Source: Pedococcus dokdonensis (lineage in GTDB: Bacteria > Actinomycetota > Actinomycetes > Actinomycetales > Dermatophilaceae). Taken from it: a DNA stretch of 64,000 nucleotides. Position numbers and translations under genes: made by a program. The notes beneath the pieces are model-generated. The model saw nothing but the letters and a program-made list of their open reading frames with translations, made no database searches and was not told the origin of the DNA. This document shows positions 56,475 to 64,000 of the stretch, in pieces. The stretch covers positions 2,976,001 through 3,040,000 of the forward strand of contig NZ_LT629711.1 of assembly GCF_900104525.1 (NCBI RefSeq). The letters are read 5' to 3'. Numbering within the stretch: position 1 is the first letter of the stretch; each line of letters begins with the position of its first letter.

Positions 56475-57847
56475 CGGATCGCCACCACTTCGGTCTTGGC
56501 CTCACCGGCGGGATTCGGCCCGGTGCTCACCTCGGCCACCGGGCGGCGGGCGACGTCACTGATGCGCAGCAGCAGGGCCACCAGGGACCAGTTGGCGAGC
56601 AGGGACGACCCACCGTAGGAGAGGAACGGCATGGTCAGCCCGGTCAGCGGGATCACCCGCGTGACACCGCCGACGACGACGAAGCACTGCAGCGCCATCG
56701 AGAACGCCAGCCCGCTGGCCAGCAGCTTGCCGAACCCGTCGCGCACCCCGAGGGCGGTCCGCAGCCCGCGCTCCACCAGCAGCACGTAGAGCATCAGCAG
56801 CGCGAACAGCCCGATCAGCCCGAGCTCCTCGCCGAAGCTGGGGAAGATGAAGTCGGACTCGGCGAAGTAGGTGAGGTCGGGCCGTCCCCGACCCAGGCCG
56901 GTGCCGAGGAGGCCACCGGCCGCCATACCCATCAGGCCCTTGGCGACCTGGTCGGACTGGTCCGGCGCGAACGGGTCGAGCCACAGGTGCACGCGCGCCT
57001 GGACGTGCCCGAAGGCGAGGTAGGCGACGTAGGCGCCGCCGCAGAACAACGTCATGCCGATCGCGATCCAGGACGTGCGCTCGGTGGCGACGTAGAGCAT
57101 CGACACGAACAGGCCGAAGAGCAGCAGCGACGAGCCGAGGTCCTTCTCGAAGACGAGGACCAGGAGGCTGAGCACCCACGCGACCATGATCGGGCCGAGG
57201 TCGCGCCCGCGGGGGAAGGTGAACCCGAGCACCTTGCGACCCGCGAGGGACAGCGCGTCACGGGTCTGCACGAGGTAGCCCGCGAAGAACACCGCCAGCA
57301 CGATCTTGGCGACCTCACCGGGCTGGAAGGTGAACGGCCCCAGGCCGATCCAGATCCGCGACCCGTTGACGGTGCGCCCCATGCCGGGCAGCAGCGGCAG
57401 GATCAGCAGGCCGAACCCGACGATCGCCGCGGTGAAGGTGTAGCGGCGCAGCATCCGGTGGTCGCGCAGGAACCACAGCACCGCCGCTGCGATCAGCACG
57501 GCCAACGCGCTCCAGGTGAGCTGGCGCAGCGCCAGGCCCTCGCTGATGTCGCGGCCCTCGGCGATGTCGAGCCGGTGGATCATCACCAGCCCGAGGCCGT
57601 TGAGCAGGGTGACGATCGGGAGCAGCAGCGGGTCGGCGTAGGCGGCCTTCCAGCGCAGCAGCAGGTGGAAGGCCAGCGAGATGACCAGCAGACCCGTGCC
57701 GTGCGTGACCAGGCCGGGGGGGAAGGCCCCCGACACGGACAACCCGACGTTGACGTAGGCCAGCACCACGATCGCGACGGCGAGCAGCAGCAGCACCAGC
57801 TCGACGTTGCGGCGGGTGCGGGGGGCGACGCTGGAGACGGTCGTCAT
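56471..57847 (-). CDS. rodA: peptidoglycan glycosyltransferase RodA/FtsW
   Basis: 458-residue SEDS protein with about ten membrane segments. Diagnostic features are GRTVNGSRIWIGLGPFTFQP, FQPGEVAKI, the loop PSFGEELGLIG and the end motif GLTMPFLSYGGSSLLANW. Polymerises lipid II as partner of PbpA. ATG at 57847 is chosen; an in-frame start at 57970 would add an Arg/Pro-rich stretch overlapping pstP and is unlikely. A duplicated 15-bp segment (GGGTGGTCGT type) lies around the start. Confidence 0.93.
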   Translation of the reverse strand: MTTVSSVAPRTRRNVELVLLLLAVAIVVLAYVNVGLSVSGAFPPGLVTHGTGLLVISLAFHLLLRWKAAYADPLLLPIVTLLNGLGLVMIHRLDIAEGRDISEGLALRQLTWSALAVLIAAAVLWFLRDHRMLRRYTFTAAIVGFGLLILPLLPGMGRTVNGSRIWIGLGPFTFQPGEVAKIVLAVFFAGYLVQTRDALSLAGRKVLGFTFPRGRDLGPIMVAWVLSLLVLVFEKDLGSSLLLFGLFVSMLYVATERTSWIAIGMTLFCGGAYVAYLAFGHVQARVHLWLDPFAPDQSDQVAKGLMGMAAGGLLGTGLGRGRPDLTYFAESDFIFPSFGEELGLIGLFALLMLYVLLVERGLRTALGVRDGFGKLLASGLAFSMALQCFVVVGGVTRVIPLTGLTMPFLSYGGSSLLANWSLVALLLRISDVARRPVAEVSTGPNPAGEAKTEVVAIR

Positions 57848-57857
57848 CGGGTGGTCG

Positions 57858-59222
57858 TCATCGGGTGGTCGTCGACGAAGGGGACGACGTCGTGGTCGGA
57901 CTGGTCGCGCCGGTGGTGGTCGACGTGGTGGTCGACGGCGTCGTGGTGGGGATGCCGCCGGACCCGTCACAGCTGACCGGGGTGGCCGCGCAGCGCAGGG
58001 CCTCGGTGCGCAGCTGGCCCACCAGCGTCTCGGCGTCGCGGAGGGTGTCGGCCGAGACCCGGTCCTCGACCTTGCTGCGGTAGAAGTCGGGCAGGTCGTC
58101 GACCCGCACGTCGGACTCCGACTCGACGTGCGACAGCTTCACCGGGCCGAGGTCCTGGCTCACGCCCTGGAAGATCGCGACGTTGCCGTCGTGGGCGCCG
58201 ACGAAGTACTGGCGCTGCGACCAGGTGTATGCGGCATAGGCCCCGCCGCCGAGGACGATCAGCACCACGGCGAGCACGGCCAGGCGGCGCAGCCAGCGGC
58301 CGGGACCCGAGGCCGGCCCCTCCTCGGCCAGCGTGACGTCCTCGGTCTCGTCGTCGTCGGCATCGCCGGCCGCCTCGCGCGACAGCGCGGCCGCCTTCGC
58401 CGCCGGGGTGACCGGGATCGGGCGGGTGCCCCGGCCCTTGGTGCGGGTGGCGGCGGCACCGACGATCTGCGGCTGGGTCGGCGGGGCATCGCCCTTGGTG
58501 AGGTCGACGACGTCACCGATCACGATGGTGACGTTGTCGGGGGCGCCCGCCTTGAGGGCCAGGTCGACCAGGCGGTCGGCGGTCGCGCCCGGCGGCTGCC
58601 CGGCCAGCACCATCTCGGCGATGGTGTCGCCCGCGACGTAGTCGGTGAGGCCGTCGGAGGCGATCAGGTAGCGGTCGCCGATCCGGGCCTCGCGCACCGT
58701 CACGTCGGGCTCGTCGTCGTGCTGCCCGGTGAGCACCCGGGTGACGAGGGAGCGCTGCGGGTGGCCGATCGCCTCGTCCTCGGTGATCCGGCCCTCGTCG
58801 ACGAGGCTCTGGACGAACGAGTGGTCCTTGGTGATCTGGGTCAGCTTGCCGTCACGGGCGAGGAAGGCGCGGGAGTCGCCGATGTGGGCGAGCACGAGCT
58901 TGTTCTGGGAGCGCAGGATGGCGATCAGCGTGGTGCCCATGCCCTGCAGCCGCGGCTCGGCCTTGGCCATCTCGGCGAGCTCGTCGTTGGCGGCCGTGAT
59001 CCGTTGCAGCAGAGCGGAGCTCGCCTCGCTGCTGCCCAGCGCCTCGCCGTCGAGGTCGACCAGCGCGCCGATCACCGTGGACGACGCGATGTCACCCCCG
59101 GCGTGCCCGCCCATGCCGTCGGCCATCGCGAGCAGGCGCGGCCCGGCATAGCCCGAGTCCTGGTTCTCCGAACGGACCATGCCGACGTCGGAGCGGGCGG
59201 CGTAGTGGAAGGCGATGGGCAT
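57858..59222 (-). CDS. pstP: PP2C-type Ser/Thr phosphatase PstP
   Basis: 454 residues. The N-terminal metal-dependent PP2C domain has RSENQDSG, ADGMGGHAGGD, HIGDSRAFL, ASDGLTDYV and APDNVTIVIGD. After a linker there is one membrane segment (RRLAVLAVVLIVLGGGAYAA), an exported domain of about 90 residues with two cysteines and a Thr/Ser-rich tail. It removes phosphate from PknA/PknB and their substrates. ATG at 59222; no strong ribosome site, 11 bp after fhaB. Confidence 0.94.
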   Translation of the reverse strand: MPIAFHYAARSDVGMVRSENQDSGYAGPRLLAMADGMGGHAGGDIASSTVIGALVDLDGEALGSSEASSALLQRITAANDELAEMAKAEPRLQGMGTTLIAILRSQNKLVLAHIGDSRAFLARDGKLTQITKDHSFVQSLVDEGRITEDEAIGHPQRSLVTRVLTGQHDDEPDVTVREARIGDRYLIASDGLTDYVAGDTIAEMVLAGQPPGATADRLVDLALKAGAPDNVTIVIGDVVDLTKGDAPPTQPQIVGAAATRTKGRGTRPIPVTPAAKAAALSREAAGDADDDETEDVTLAEEGPASGPGRWLRRLAVLAVVLIVLGGGAYAAYTWSQRQYFVGAHDGNVAIFQGVSQDLGPVKLSHVESESDVRVDDLPDFYRSKVEDRVSADTLRDAETLVGQLRTEALRCAATPVSCDGSGGIPTTTPSTTTSTTTGATSPTTTSSPSSTTTR

Positions 59223-59233
59223 CGTCGTGGTGC

Positions 59234-59740
59234 CTATCGCCGCAGCTCGATGACGGTCTTGCCGATCCGCAGGGTGCTGCCGGCCTCGACCCGCAACGGC
59301 CCGGTGAGCCGTTCGGTGCCGACGTAGGTGCCGTTGGTCGAGCCGAGGTCCTCGACGAACCAGGCTCCGTCGCGGTGGAAGATCCGCGCGTGCCGGCCGC
59401 TGGCGAAGTCGTCGTCGAGGACGAGCGCGCACTCGGGGTTGCGGCCGATCACGGTGCCGGCCTCACGCAGCGGGAGGCTGGTGCCGGTGAGGGCACCAGC
59501 GGTGACGACCAAGGTGCGGGGCGCCGTCGAGTGCGGTTGCCGCTTGGGGCGCTTCGGGGCGGGGGTCGCCGCGCCGCGGGCGGCCGGCTGGCGCGCCCCG
59601 GGTGCGGGCTTGCGGGGCGTGCGGCTCATGACCCGGGTGCCGTAGAGGTCGCCGCGGAGCACGCCGACGACGCTGAAGACGAAGATCCAGAGGAGGACGA
59701 GGAGCCCCAGGCGGATGATCGTGAGGGTGAGTTCACTCAT
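59234..59740 (-). CDS. fhaB: FHA-domain protein FhaB (FipA)
   Basis: 168 residues: an N-terminal membrane anchor (IIRLGLLVLLWIFVFSVV), a basic Pro-rich linker, and a C-terminal FHA domain (VIGRNPEC, SGRHARIF, LGSTNGTYV) that binds phosphothreonine. In mycobacteria FhaB/FipA links PknA signalling with FtsZ and FtsQ at the septum. ATG at 59740, 9 bp after fhaA. Confidence 0.94.
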   Translation of the reverse strand: MSELTLTIIRLGLLVLLWIFVFSVVGVLRGDLYGTRVMSRTPRKPAPGARQPAARGAATPAPKRPKRQPHSTAPRTLVVTAGALTGTSLPLREAGTVIGRNPECALVLDDDFASGRHARIFHRDGAWFVEDLGSTNGTYVGTERLTGPLRVEAGSTLRIGKTVIELRR

Positions 59741-59749
59741 GCGTGGGGA

Positions 59750-60598
59750 TCACCGCCGCCCGGCGCGGTAGATGACGGAGGTGCGCCCCACCGTGATCCG
59801 GTCCCCGTCGGACAGGCGCTGACTCGTGATGCGCTCGCTGTTGACGAACGTGCCGTTCGTCGACCCCATGTCGCGGATGCTGGCCACGAGGTGGGGTCCG
59901 TCGTTGGTCACCCGGATCTCGCTGTGCCGCCTCGAGATCCCCGGGTCGTCGAGGATGATGTCGGCGGTGTCGTCACGGCCGAGCACGGTCATCGCGCCCA
60001 TCAGCGGGTAGCGCTCGCCGTCGACGTCGAGCCAGGGCCGGTCGGCCGGGTTGACCCGCCGCGGGGGCGTCGGGGGTGCGACCGGTGCCTGCCGCTGGGT
60101 CGCCTCCAACCCGTCGTCGTCGGTATGCCGTGGGCTCGGGGCCGGCGCGGCCGCGGGCGGCGGGGTGGGGCTGGGGGCCGGCGCGGCGGCATACCCCTCG
60201 TCGCCCCGTCTCGGGGCGGTGCCGGGGCGGCGGGCGGTGGAGGTGCGCAGCCGGAAGACACCGGTCTCGAGGTCGTTCGCGCTGGCGAAGGTGACCTGGA
60301 GCGGGCCACCCGGCTGGTAGCGCTGCGACTCGGCGTGCTCCTGGGCCGCGGCGATCAGCTCGACCTCGAGCTCCTCGTCGTAACCACCGAGCCGGTCGTA
60401 GTCGGTGTCGGACAGCTCGACGGTGAACAGGTTGGGCACGATGGTGCGACCCTGGCCGAGGACGGCGGCGCGGTCGTCCATGGCCCGGCGGATCGCGGAG
60501 GCGATCTCGACCGGCTGCACCTCGGACTTGAACGCGCGCGCGAAGGCACCGTTGACGGCACGCTCGAGCCGCTGCTCGACCCGGTCGAACAGACCCAT
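59750..60598 (-). CDS. fhaA: FHA-domain protein FhaA
   Basis: 282 residues: the N-terminal DUF3662 domain (MGLFDRVEQRLERAVNGAFA, VQPVEIASAIRRAMDD), a Pro/Ala linker, and a C-terminal FHA domain (LGRDDTADI, ISRRHSEI, GSTNGTFV). FhaA binds the phosphorylated MviN pseudokinase (here the separate gene at 7462) and CwlM to restrain wall-precursor export. ATG at 60598 has GAGGAGG 8 nt upstream; it is the first gene of the fhaA-fhaB-pstP-rodA-pbpA-pknA-pknB operon. Confidence 0.95.
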   Translation of the reverse strand: MGLFDRVEQRLERAVNGAFARAFKSEVQPVEIASAIRRAMDDRAAVLGQGRTIVPNLFTVELSDTDYDRLGGYDEELEVELIAAAQEHAESQRYQPGGPLQVTFASANDLETGVFRLRTSTARRPGTAPRRGDEGYAAAPAPSPTPPPAAAPAPSPRHTDDDGLEATQRQAPVAPPTPPRRVNPADRPWLDVDGERYPLMGAMTVLGRDDTADIILDDPGISRRHSEIRVTNDGPHLVASIRDMGSTNGTFVNSERITSQRLSDGDRITVGRTSVIYRAGRR

Positions 60599-60750
60599 CG
60601 GTGCCACCTCCTCACGTGTTGCCCGCTGATGTCTGGTCCACGATCGTAACCGTCTGGCTCGGGCACGCTGGTCCCACGCGCCGCGCAAACCCAGCCCAGG
60701 GGCCGGTTTGGTGAATCCGGGGGGCGTCCGCCACAATTGGCCGGTCCCAC

Positions 60751-60833
60751 GCGCGAGTGGCGGAACGGCAGACGCGCTGCGTTCAGGTCGCAGTGTCCGA
60801 AAGGGCGTGGGGGTTCAAATCCCCCCTCGCGCA
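60751..60833 (+). tRNA. tRNA-Leu (CAG)
   Basis: Class II tRNA of 83 nt: acceptor GCGCGAG/CTCGCGC, anticodon CAG at 60784-60786 in stem CTGCG/CGCAG, a long variable arm and T-loop TTCAAAT. CCA is not encoded (CCC follows). Same location as leuT in M. tuberculosis. Confidence 0.96.
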
Positions 60834-60842
60834 CCCAACGGT

Positions 60843-60875
60843 GATGGCCCCGACGAGATCCTCGTCGGGGCCATC
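60843..60875 (+). terminator. tRNA-Leu terminator
   Basis: GATGGCCCCGACGAG and its exact complement form a 15-bp stem with a 3-nt loop, 10 nt after the tRNA. Confidence 0.75.
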
Positions 60876-61012
60876 GTCGTCCCGCGGGCCCGGGTGGCGG
60901 CTCGTGCCGTCAAAGCCGCAGGTCAGCGGGCTGCGCCGGACTGCGAGTGGCGCCCATCCGGCCTAGCCTGAGGGGAGCGGAGCTCTCCGCCGCACCCGTC
61001 AAGGAGGACGCC

Positions 61013-61930
61013 ATGAGCAGCACGCCTGACCCGGCCCCCAGCTCTTCTGCCGCCACCGGAGCCGACGAGGCCCAGGCCACCAGCACCGCGGAGGCGGTCG
61101 AGGCCACCAGCACCGCGCAGGCCGTGGAACCCGACAGCACCGAACCTGACCGCACCGAACCCGACCGCTCCGAACCCGAGCAGGCGGACGTGCCCGACCG
61201 CGCCGAGCCCGCGCCGACGGACGAGGCCGCGTCGACGGACGAGGCCGCGCCGACGGACGAGGCCGCGCCTACGCCGTCCAGCCCTACGGACGACTCGAGC
61301 GACAAGGCCGGCGACGACTCGGCCGACCAGCACGACTCGGCCGACCAGCACGACTCCGACACCGACGACTCCGACACCGACGACACCGACGACTCCGACG
61401 GGTCGGAGGAGATGTCGGACGAGGACCGGCAGAAGTCGGCCGAGGAGTTCGCCGCCGAGCACGACCCGGCGAAGCACGACATCAGTGCGGGTGAGGAGTT
61501 CCGGCAGCCGGGCGACTGGACCGCCGAGGATGGCGGCCCCCAGGTCTTCGATGCCGACGGCAACCTCGTCTCCGACGCCGACTCGGGTTCTGACCGCTCC
61601 GGTTCTGACCACTCGGGTTCTGACGACTCGGGCTCCGACAGCCCGGGCTCCGAAGGCGACTCGGGCTCCGACGAAGACTCCGACGGCTCGGGCTCGGGTG
61701 ACGGGCGGCGGGTCTCCGAGCTCGACGAGGTCAGGGACGGCGGCTACAGCGTCGGGTCGGCGGCGACGCTGCACGACGGCGCGATGCCGGTCGGCCACCC
61801 GGTGAAGGCGTGGGAGGACACCAAGACCTACGTCACCGAGGACCACGAGCACTACGCGGAGGCCGAGCCGCACGTCTGGTTCAGCGACGCGGACGCAGCG
61901 GAGCGGGCCGGATTCACCCCCGCCGACTGA
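61013..61930 (+). CDS. acidic repeat protein with sunset-like C-terminal domain
   Basis: 305 residues. The first 200 are low-complexity and acidic, with EPDRTEPDRSEP, TDEAASTDEAAPTDEAA and SADQHDSADQHDSDTDD repeats, then SGSDHSGSDDSGSDS. The end carries a short folded part: GHPVKAWEDTKTYVTEDHEH followed by YAEAEPHVWFSDADAAERAG, which resembles the sunset domain (trp-phe near a helix ending AGF). No signal peptide. Function unknown. ATG follows AAGGAGG; a terminator hairpin ends the unit. Confidence 0.7.
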   Translation: MSSTPDPAPSSSAATGADEAQATSTAEAVEATSTAQAVEPDSTEPDRTEPDRSEPEQADVPDRAEPAPTDEAASTDEAAPTDEAAPTPSSPTDDSSDKAGDDSADQHDSADQHDSDTDDSDTDDTDDSDGSEEMSDEDRQKSAEEFAAEHDPAKHDISAGEEFRQPGDWTAEDGGPQVFDADGNLVSDADSGSDRSGSDHSGSDDSGSDSPGSEGDSGSDEDSDGSGSGDGRRVSELDEVRDGGYSVGSAATLHDGAMPVGHPVKAWEDTKTYVTEDHEHYAEAEPHVWFSDADAAERAGFTPAD

Positions 61931-61950
61931 CCAACACCACTCCTGGTGCC

Positions 61951-61985
61951 TGGGTCACTGCCCCGTCTGGCGGGGCAGTGACCCA
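61951..61985 (+). terminator. terminator after the sunset-like gene
   Basis: TGGGTCACTGCCCCG pairs perfectly with CGGGGCAGTGACCCA across a 5-nt loop, 20 nt after the stop. Between here and 62211 nothing is seen except a -10-like TACCGT at 62199-62204. Confidence 0.75.
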
Positions 61986-62211
61986 GTCGCGTCGGAACGA
62001 CTTGCCGGTCCGCAGCAAGGGTCACGTCCGGCGGCGACGCTGGCGCTACACCCCTTCCGGACCGGCTGCCTCGGTGTCTGTGCGTCGACCGTGTGCGGTG
62101 TCGCTGCGTGACGTCACGGAACCGGAGTCCCGAGCGTCCCTGGATGTGAAGGACGACCCGTCGCCACTGCGGCGCCGGGGTGAGGAAGGCGCGGGGCCTA
62201 CCGTGGTCGCC

Positions 62212-62445
62212 ATGACGGGTGCCGAGGACGACGTGACCCGGGACGAGGCGGCCATCCATGCGGTGGGGGACGTGTTCTTCGCGGCGTTCGCCTCGGGGCG
62301 GGGTCAGGACCGGCGGTTCGACGCCCTTCGGTCCGTGGTGCTGCCCAGCGCCGTCATCACCCGCATCACCGGCCGCGGCTGGCGGATCGCGGCGGTCGCC
62401 TGGCACGACGACCCCCGCCGCGACCGCGCCCGGACGGACGCGTGA
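62212..62445 (+). pseudogene. NTF2/SnoaL-like remnant with internal deletion
   Basis: 77-residue frame. The first part (AAIHAVGDVFFAAFASGRGQ, FDALRSVVLPSAVITR) matches the opening of NTF2-like polyketide-cyclase-related proteins of about 140-150 residues, and the last part (GRGWRIAAVAWHDDP) matches their final strand; the middle half of the fold is missing without loss of frame. It is probably a remnant, though a small protein is still possible. It overlaps the MOSC gene start. A TACCGT hexamer 7 nt before the ATG could drive a leaderless transcript. Family reading is from memory of the motif pattern. Confidence 0.5.
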
Positions 62446-63224
62446 TGCAGGTCCTCCGTCTCGGGTATGCCGCGGTGAAGGGCACCCGCCACCTCACCCG
62501 GGAGCGCGTGAGCCTCACGCCCGATGGCGTCGCGGGCGACCGGGCCTTCTGCCTCGTCGACCCGGCCACCGGACGGGTGCTCAAGACGGTCGAGAACCCC
62601 TCGCTGACCTCCATCGAGGCCCGCACCGATGACGACGGGACGCTGCGGCTGCGGTTCCCCGACGGCACCGAGATCAGGGGCCGGCTGGACGCCGAGGACG
62701 GCGAGCCGATCACGGCCGACGCCGAGTCGAGTCTCGACTACTGGGGCCGCGCGGTCACCGCCCGGCTGCTGGACGGTCCGCACGCAGCGGCGGTCACGGC
62801 ATACCTCGGGCTGCCGGTGCGGCTCGCGGCCACGGACCCGGGCGACGTGGTCTGGGCCGGCGCTGTCTCGCTGGTCACCACGGGCGAGCTGGCCCGCCTC
62901 GGCGAGCGGCTGCGCGCGTCGGGCGGCACGGCGCCGGAGGCCCTCGACGAGCGGTTCCGCGCCACCATCACGCTCGACACGGACGCCGACCCCCTCCCCG
63001 GCACGCTCCTGCGGATCGGCAGCGCCACCGTCGAGGTCGGGCGCCGCATCGACCGCTGCGCCGTGGTCGACGTCGATCCCTCCACCGGTCGCCGCAGCGA
63101 ACCCGTCCTGGCCCACCTCGAGCGCCACGACGGACTGCTCACCTTCGGCGTGGATGCCCGGGTCGTCGAGCCCGGCCGGATCGAGGTCGGCGACCTGGCG
63201 ACGCCGGCGAACCCCCAGCACTAG
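62445..63224 (+). CDS. MOSC-domain protein
   Basis: 259 residues with an N-terminal beta-barrel part (MQVLRLGYAAVKGTRHLTRE, VAGDRAFCLVDPATGRVL, ENPSLTSIEAR) and a C-terminal MOSC domain (FRATITLDTDADPLPGTLLR, RIDRCAVVDVDPSTGRRSEP). MOSC proteins handle molybdenum-cofactor sulfur transfer or reduce N-hydroxylated compounds; the conserved cysteine in RIDRCAVVDVD is present. Start ATG 62445 (GTG 62442 possible) overlaps the previous stop. Confidence 0.85.
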   Translation: MQVLRLGYAAVKGTRHLTRERVSLTPDGVAGDRAFCLVDPATGRVLKTVENPSLTSIEARTDDDGTLRLRFPDGTEIRGRLDAEDGEPITADAESSLDYWGRAVTARLLDGPHAAAVTAYLGLPVRLAATDPGDVVWAGAVSLVTTGELARLGERLRASGGTAPEALDERFRATITLDTDADPLPGTLLRIGSATVEVGRRIDRCAVVDVDPSTGRRSEPVLAHLERHDGLLTFGVDARVVEPGRIEVGDLATPANPQH

Positions 63225-63233
63225 GGTCAGGCC
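63222..63233 (+). promoter_or_regulatory. leaderless -10 element for hydrolase gene
   Basis: TAGGGT at 63222-63227 lies exactly 6 nt before the ATG at 63234 and overlaps the MOSC stop; no Shine-Dalgarno sequence. Confidence 0.5.
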
Positions 63234-64000
63234 ATGCAGTCCAGCACCTTCACCCTGGCCACCCCCGACGGCACCCAGCTGCACGTCAACCGGTGGCTCC
63301 CGGACGGCCCGGCCAAGGCGGTCGTCCAGGTCGCGCACGGCATGGCCGAGCATTCCGACCGCTACGCCCGGTTCGCGTTGCGCCTGACCGACGACGGGTA
63401 TGCCGTGTACGCCAGCGACCACCGCGGCCACGGGTCCACGGCCCGCACCCCGCACGACGCCGGGTACTTCGCGGACGACAAGGGCTTCGACACGGTGGTC
63501 GACGACCTGCGCCTCGTCGGCGACCACGCCCGGCAGGAGAACCCGGGGCTCCCGTTCTTCCTCTTCGGCCACAGCATGGGCTCGTTCCTCAGCCGGTCCT
63601 ACGCGACGCGGTTCGGTGCCGACCTCGACGGGCTGGTGCTCTCGGGCACTGCGGGCGACCCCGGTGCGCTGGGCAAGGTCGGCCTCGGTCTCGCCACCCT
63701 GCAGGCGCGGTTGCGGGGCCGCCGGCACATCAGCGGGCTGATGGACCAGCTCACCTTCGGACAGTACGGCGCGGCGTTCAAGCCGAACCGCACCAAGTTC
63801 GACTGGCTCTCCCGTGACGAGGCCGAGGTCGACAAGTACGTCGCCGACGAGCGGTGCGGCACCGTCTTCACCAGCGGGTTCTTCGCCGACCTGCTGGGCG
63901 GGCTCGGCACGATCAACACCGACGCCGCGGTCGCGAGGGTGCCCAAGGACCTGCCGGTGTTCCTGTTCTCCGGCGACCAGGACCCGGTCGGCGACAAGGG
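63234..64000 (+). CDS. alpha/beta hydrolase (monoacylglycerol lipase-like), 3' truncated by window
   Basis: At least 255 residues, open to the right edge. Lysophospholipase-type alpha/beta hydrolase: VVQVAHGMAEHSDRYARFA, YASDHRGHGSTAR, the nucleophile elbow FGHSMGSFLSR, and the acid-bearing strand LFSGDQDPVGDKG at the edge, where the catalytic aspartate of GDQDPVG is visible. The catalytic histidine lies beyond the window. Likely acts on monoacylglycerols or similar esters in the cytoplasm (no signal peptide). Leaderless promoter just upstream. Confidence 0.88.
   Translation, partial: MQSSTFTLATPDGTQLHVNRWLPDGPAKAVVQVAHGMAEHSDRYARFALRLTDDGYAVYASDHRGHGSTARTPHDAGYFADDKGFDTVVDDLRLVGDHARQENPGLPFFLFGHSMGSFLSRSYATRFGADLDGLVLSGTAGDPGALGKVGLGLATLQARLRGRRHISGLMDQLTFGQYGAAFKPNRTKFDWLSRDEAEVDKYVADERCGTVFTSGFFADLLGGLGTINTDAAVARVPKDLPVFLFSGDQDPVGDK

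Overview
The window is chromosomal DNA from a high-G+C actinobacterium. Gene order closely follows the Mycobacterium tuberculosis origin region (the pcnA-mutT4-DUF6049-murJ-sigM-trxBA-cwlM-parBA-rsmG-jag-yidC-yidD-rnpA-rpmH side and the dnaA-dnaN-gnd-recF-gyrBA ... ppiA-crgA-trpG-pknBA-pbpA-rodA-pstP-fhaBA-tRNA-Leu side). The separate pseudokinase gene, the selenocysteine locus, very frequent GTG starts and overall style suggest Micrococcales, perhaps an Intrasporangiaceae-type organism. That placement is inference; no rRNA or taxonomic marker is present. No transposase, integrase, prophage or CRISPR array was seen.

Layout. 1-3.1 kb: a frameshifted Stealth-type sugar-phosphotransferase gene and the CCA-adding enzyme. 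3.1-14.2 kb: NUDIX hydrolase, DUF6049 exported protein, MurJ flippase, its pseudokinase partner, ECF sigma/anti-sigma pair, thioredoxin reductase and thioredoxin behind a SigR/SigH-type promoter, and a CwlM-like amidase. 14.3-20.5 kb (minus strand): parB, parA, rsmG, jag, yidC, yidD, rnpA, rpmH, with four parS sites. 20.5-27.5 kb: dnaA, the oriC spacer with many DnaA boxes, dnaN, gnd, recF and a DciA-like gene. 27.5-35.5 kb: thioesterase, alcohol dehydrogenase, gyrB, a fifth parS-like site, gyrA, DUF3566, tRNA-Ile, DLW-39, tRNA-Ala.

35.5-47.5 kb is the accessory block, absent from the mycobacterial order. It holds small poorly known genes among palindromic and tandem repeats, a complete selenocysteine locus (selD, tRNA-Sec, selA, selB), and a five-gene operon resembling the accessory half of methylamine utilisation (MauE-, MauD- and MauF-like membrane/redox proteins, an unknown protein, and a Tat-exported cysteine-rich protein resembling the MauA light chain but fused to LGFP wall-binding repeats). 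No mauB or mauG is in the window. This operon is the best candidate for an undescribed system.

47.5-64 kb returns to the conserved order: peptidyl-prolyl isomerase, rhomboid protease, CrgA, DUF881, class E sortase, TrpG/PabA, then the PknB-PknA-PbpA-RodA-PstP-FhaB-FhaA cassette that links Ser/Thr phosphorylation to cell-wall growth, tRNA-Leu, a sunset-like acidic protein, a decayed NTF2-like gene, a MOSC protein and a lipase-like hydrolase running off the right edge.

Signals outside the genes include a strongly over-represented octamer (GTATGCCG/CGGCATAC, about 35 copies by eye), a family of exactly 69-bp palindromic repeats, a 53-bp tandem repeat whose core word also lies inside the selB coding sequence, and several leaderless promoters with a fixed -10-to-start distance.
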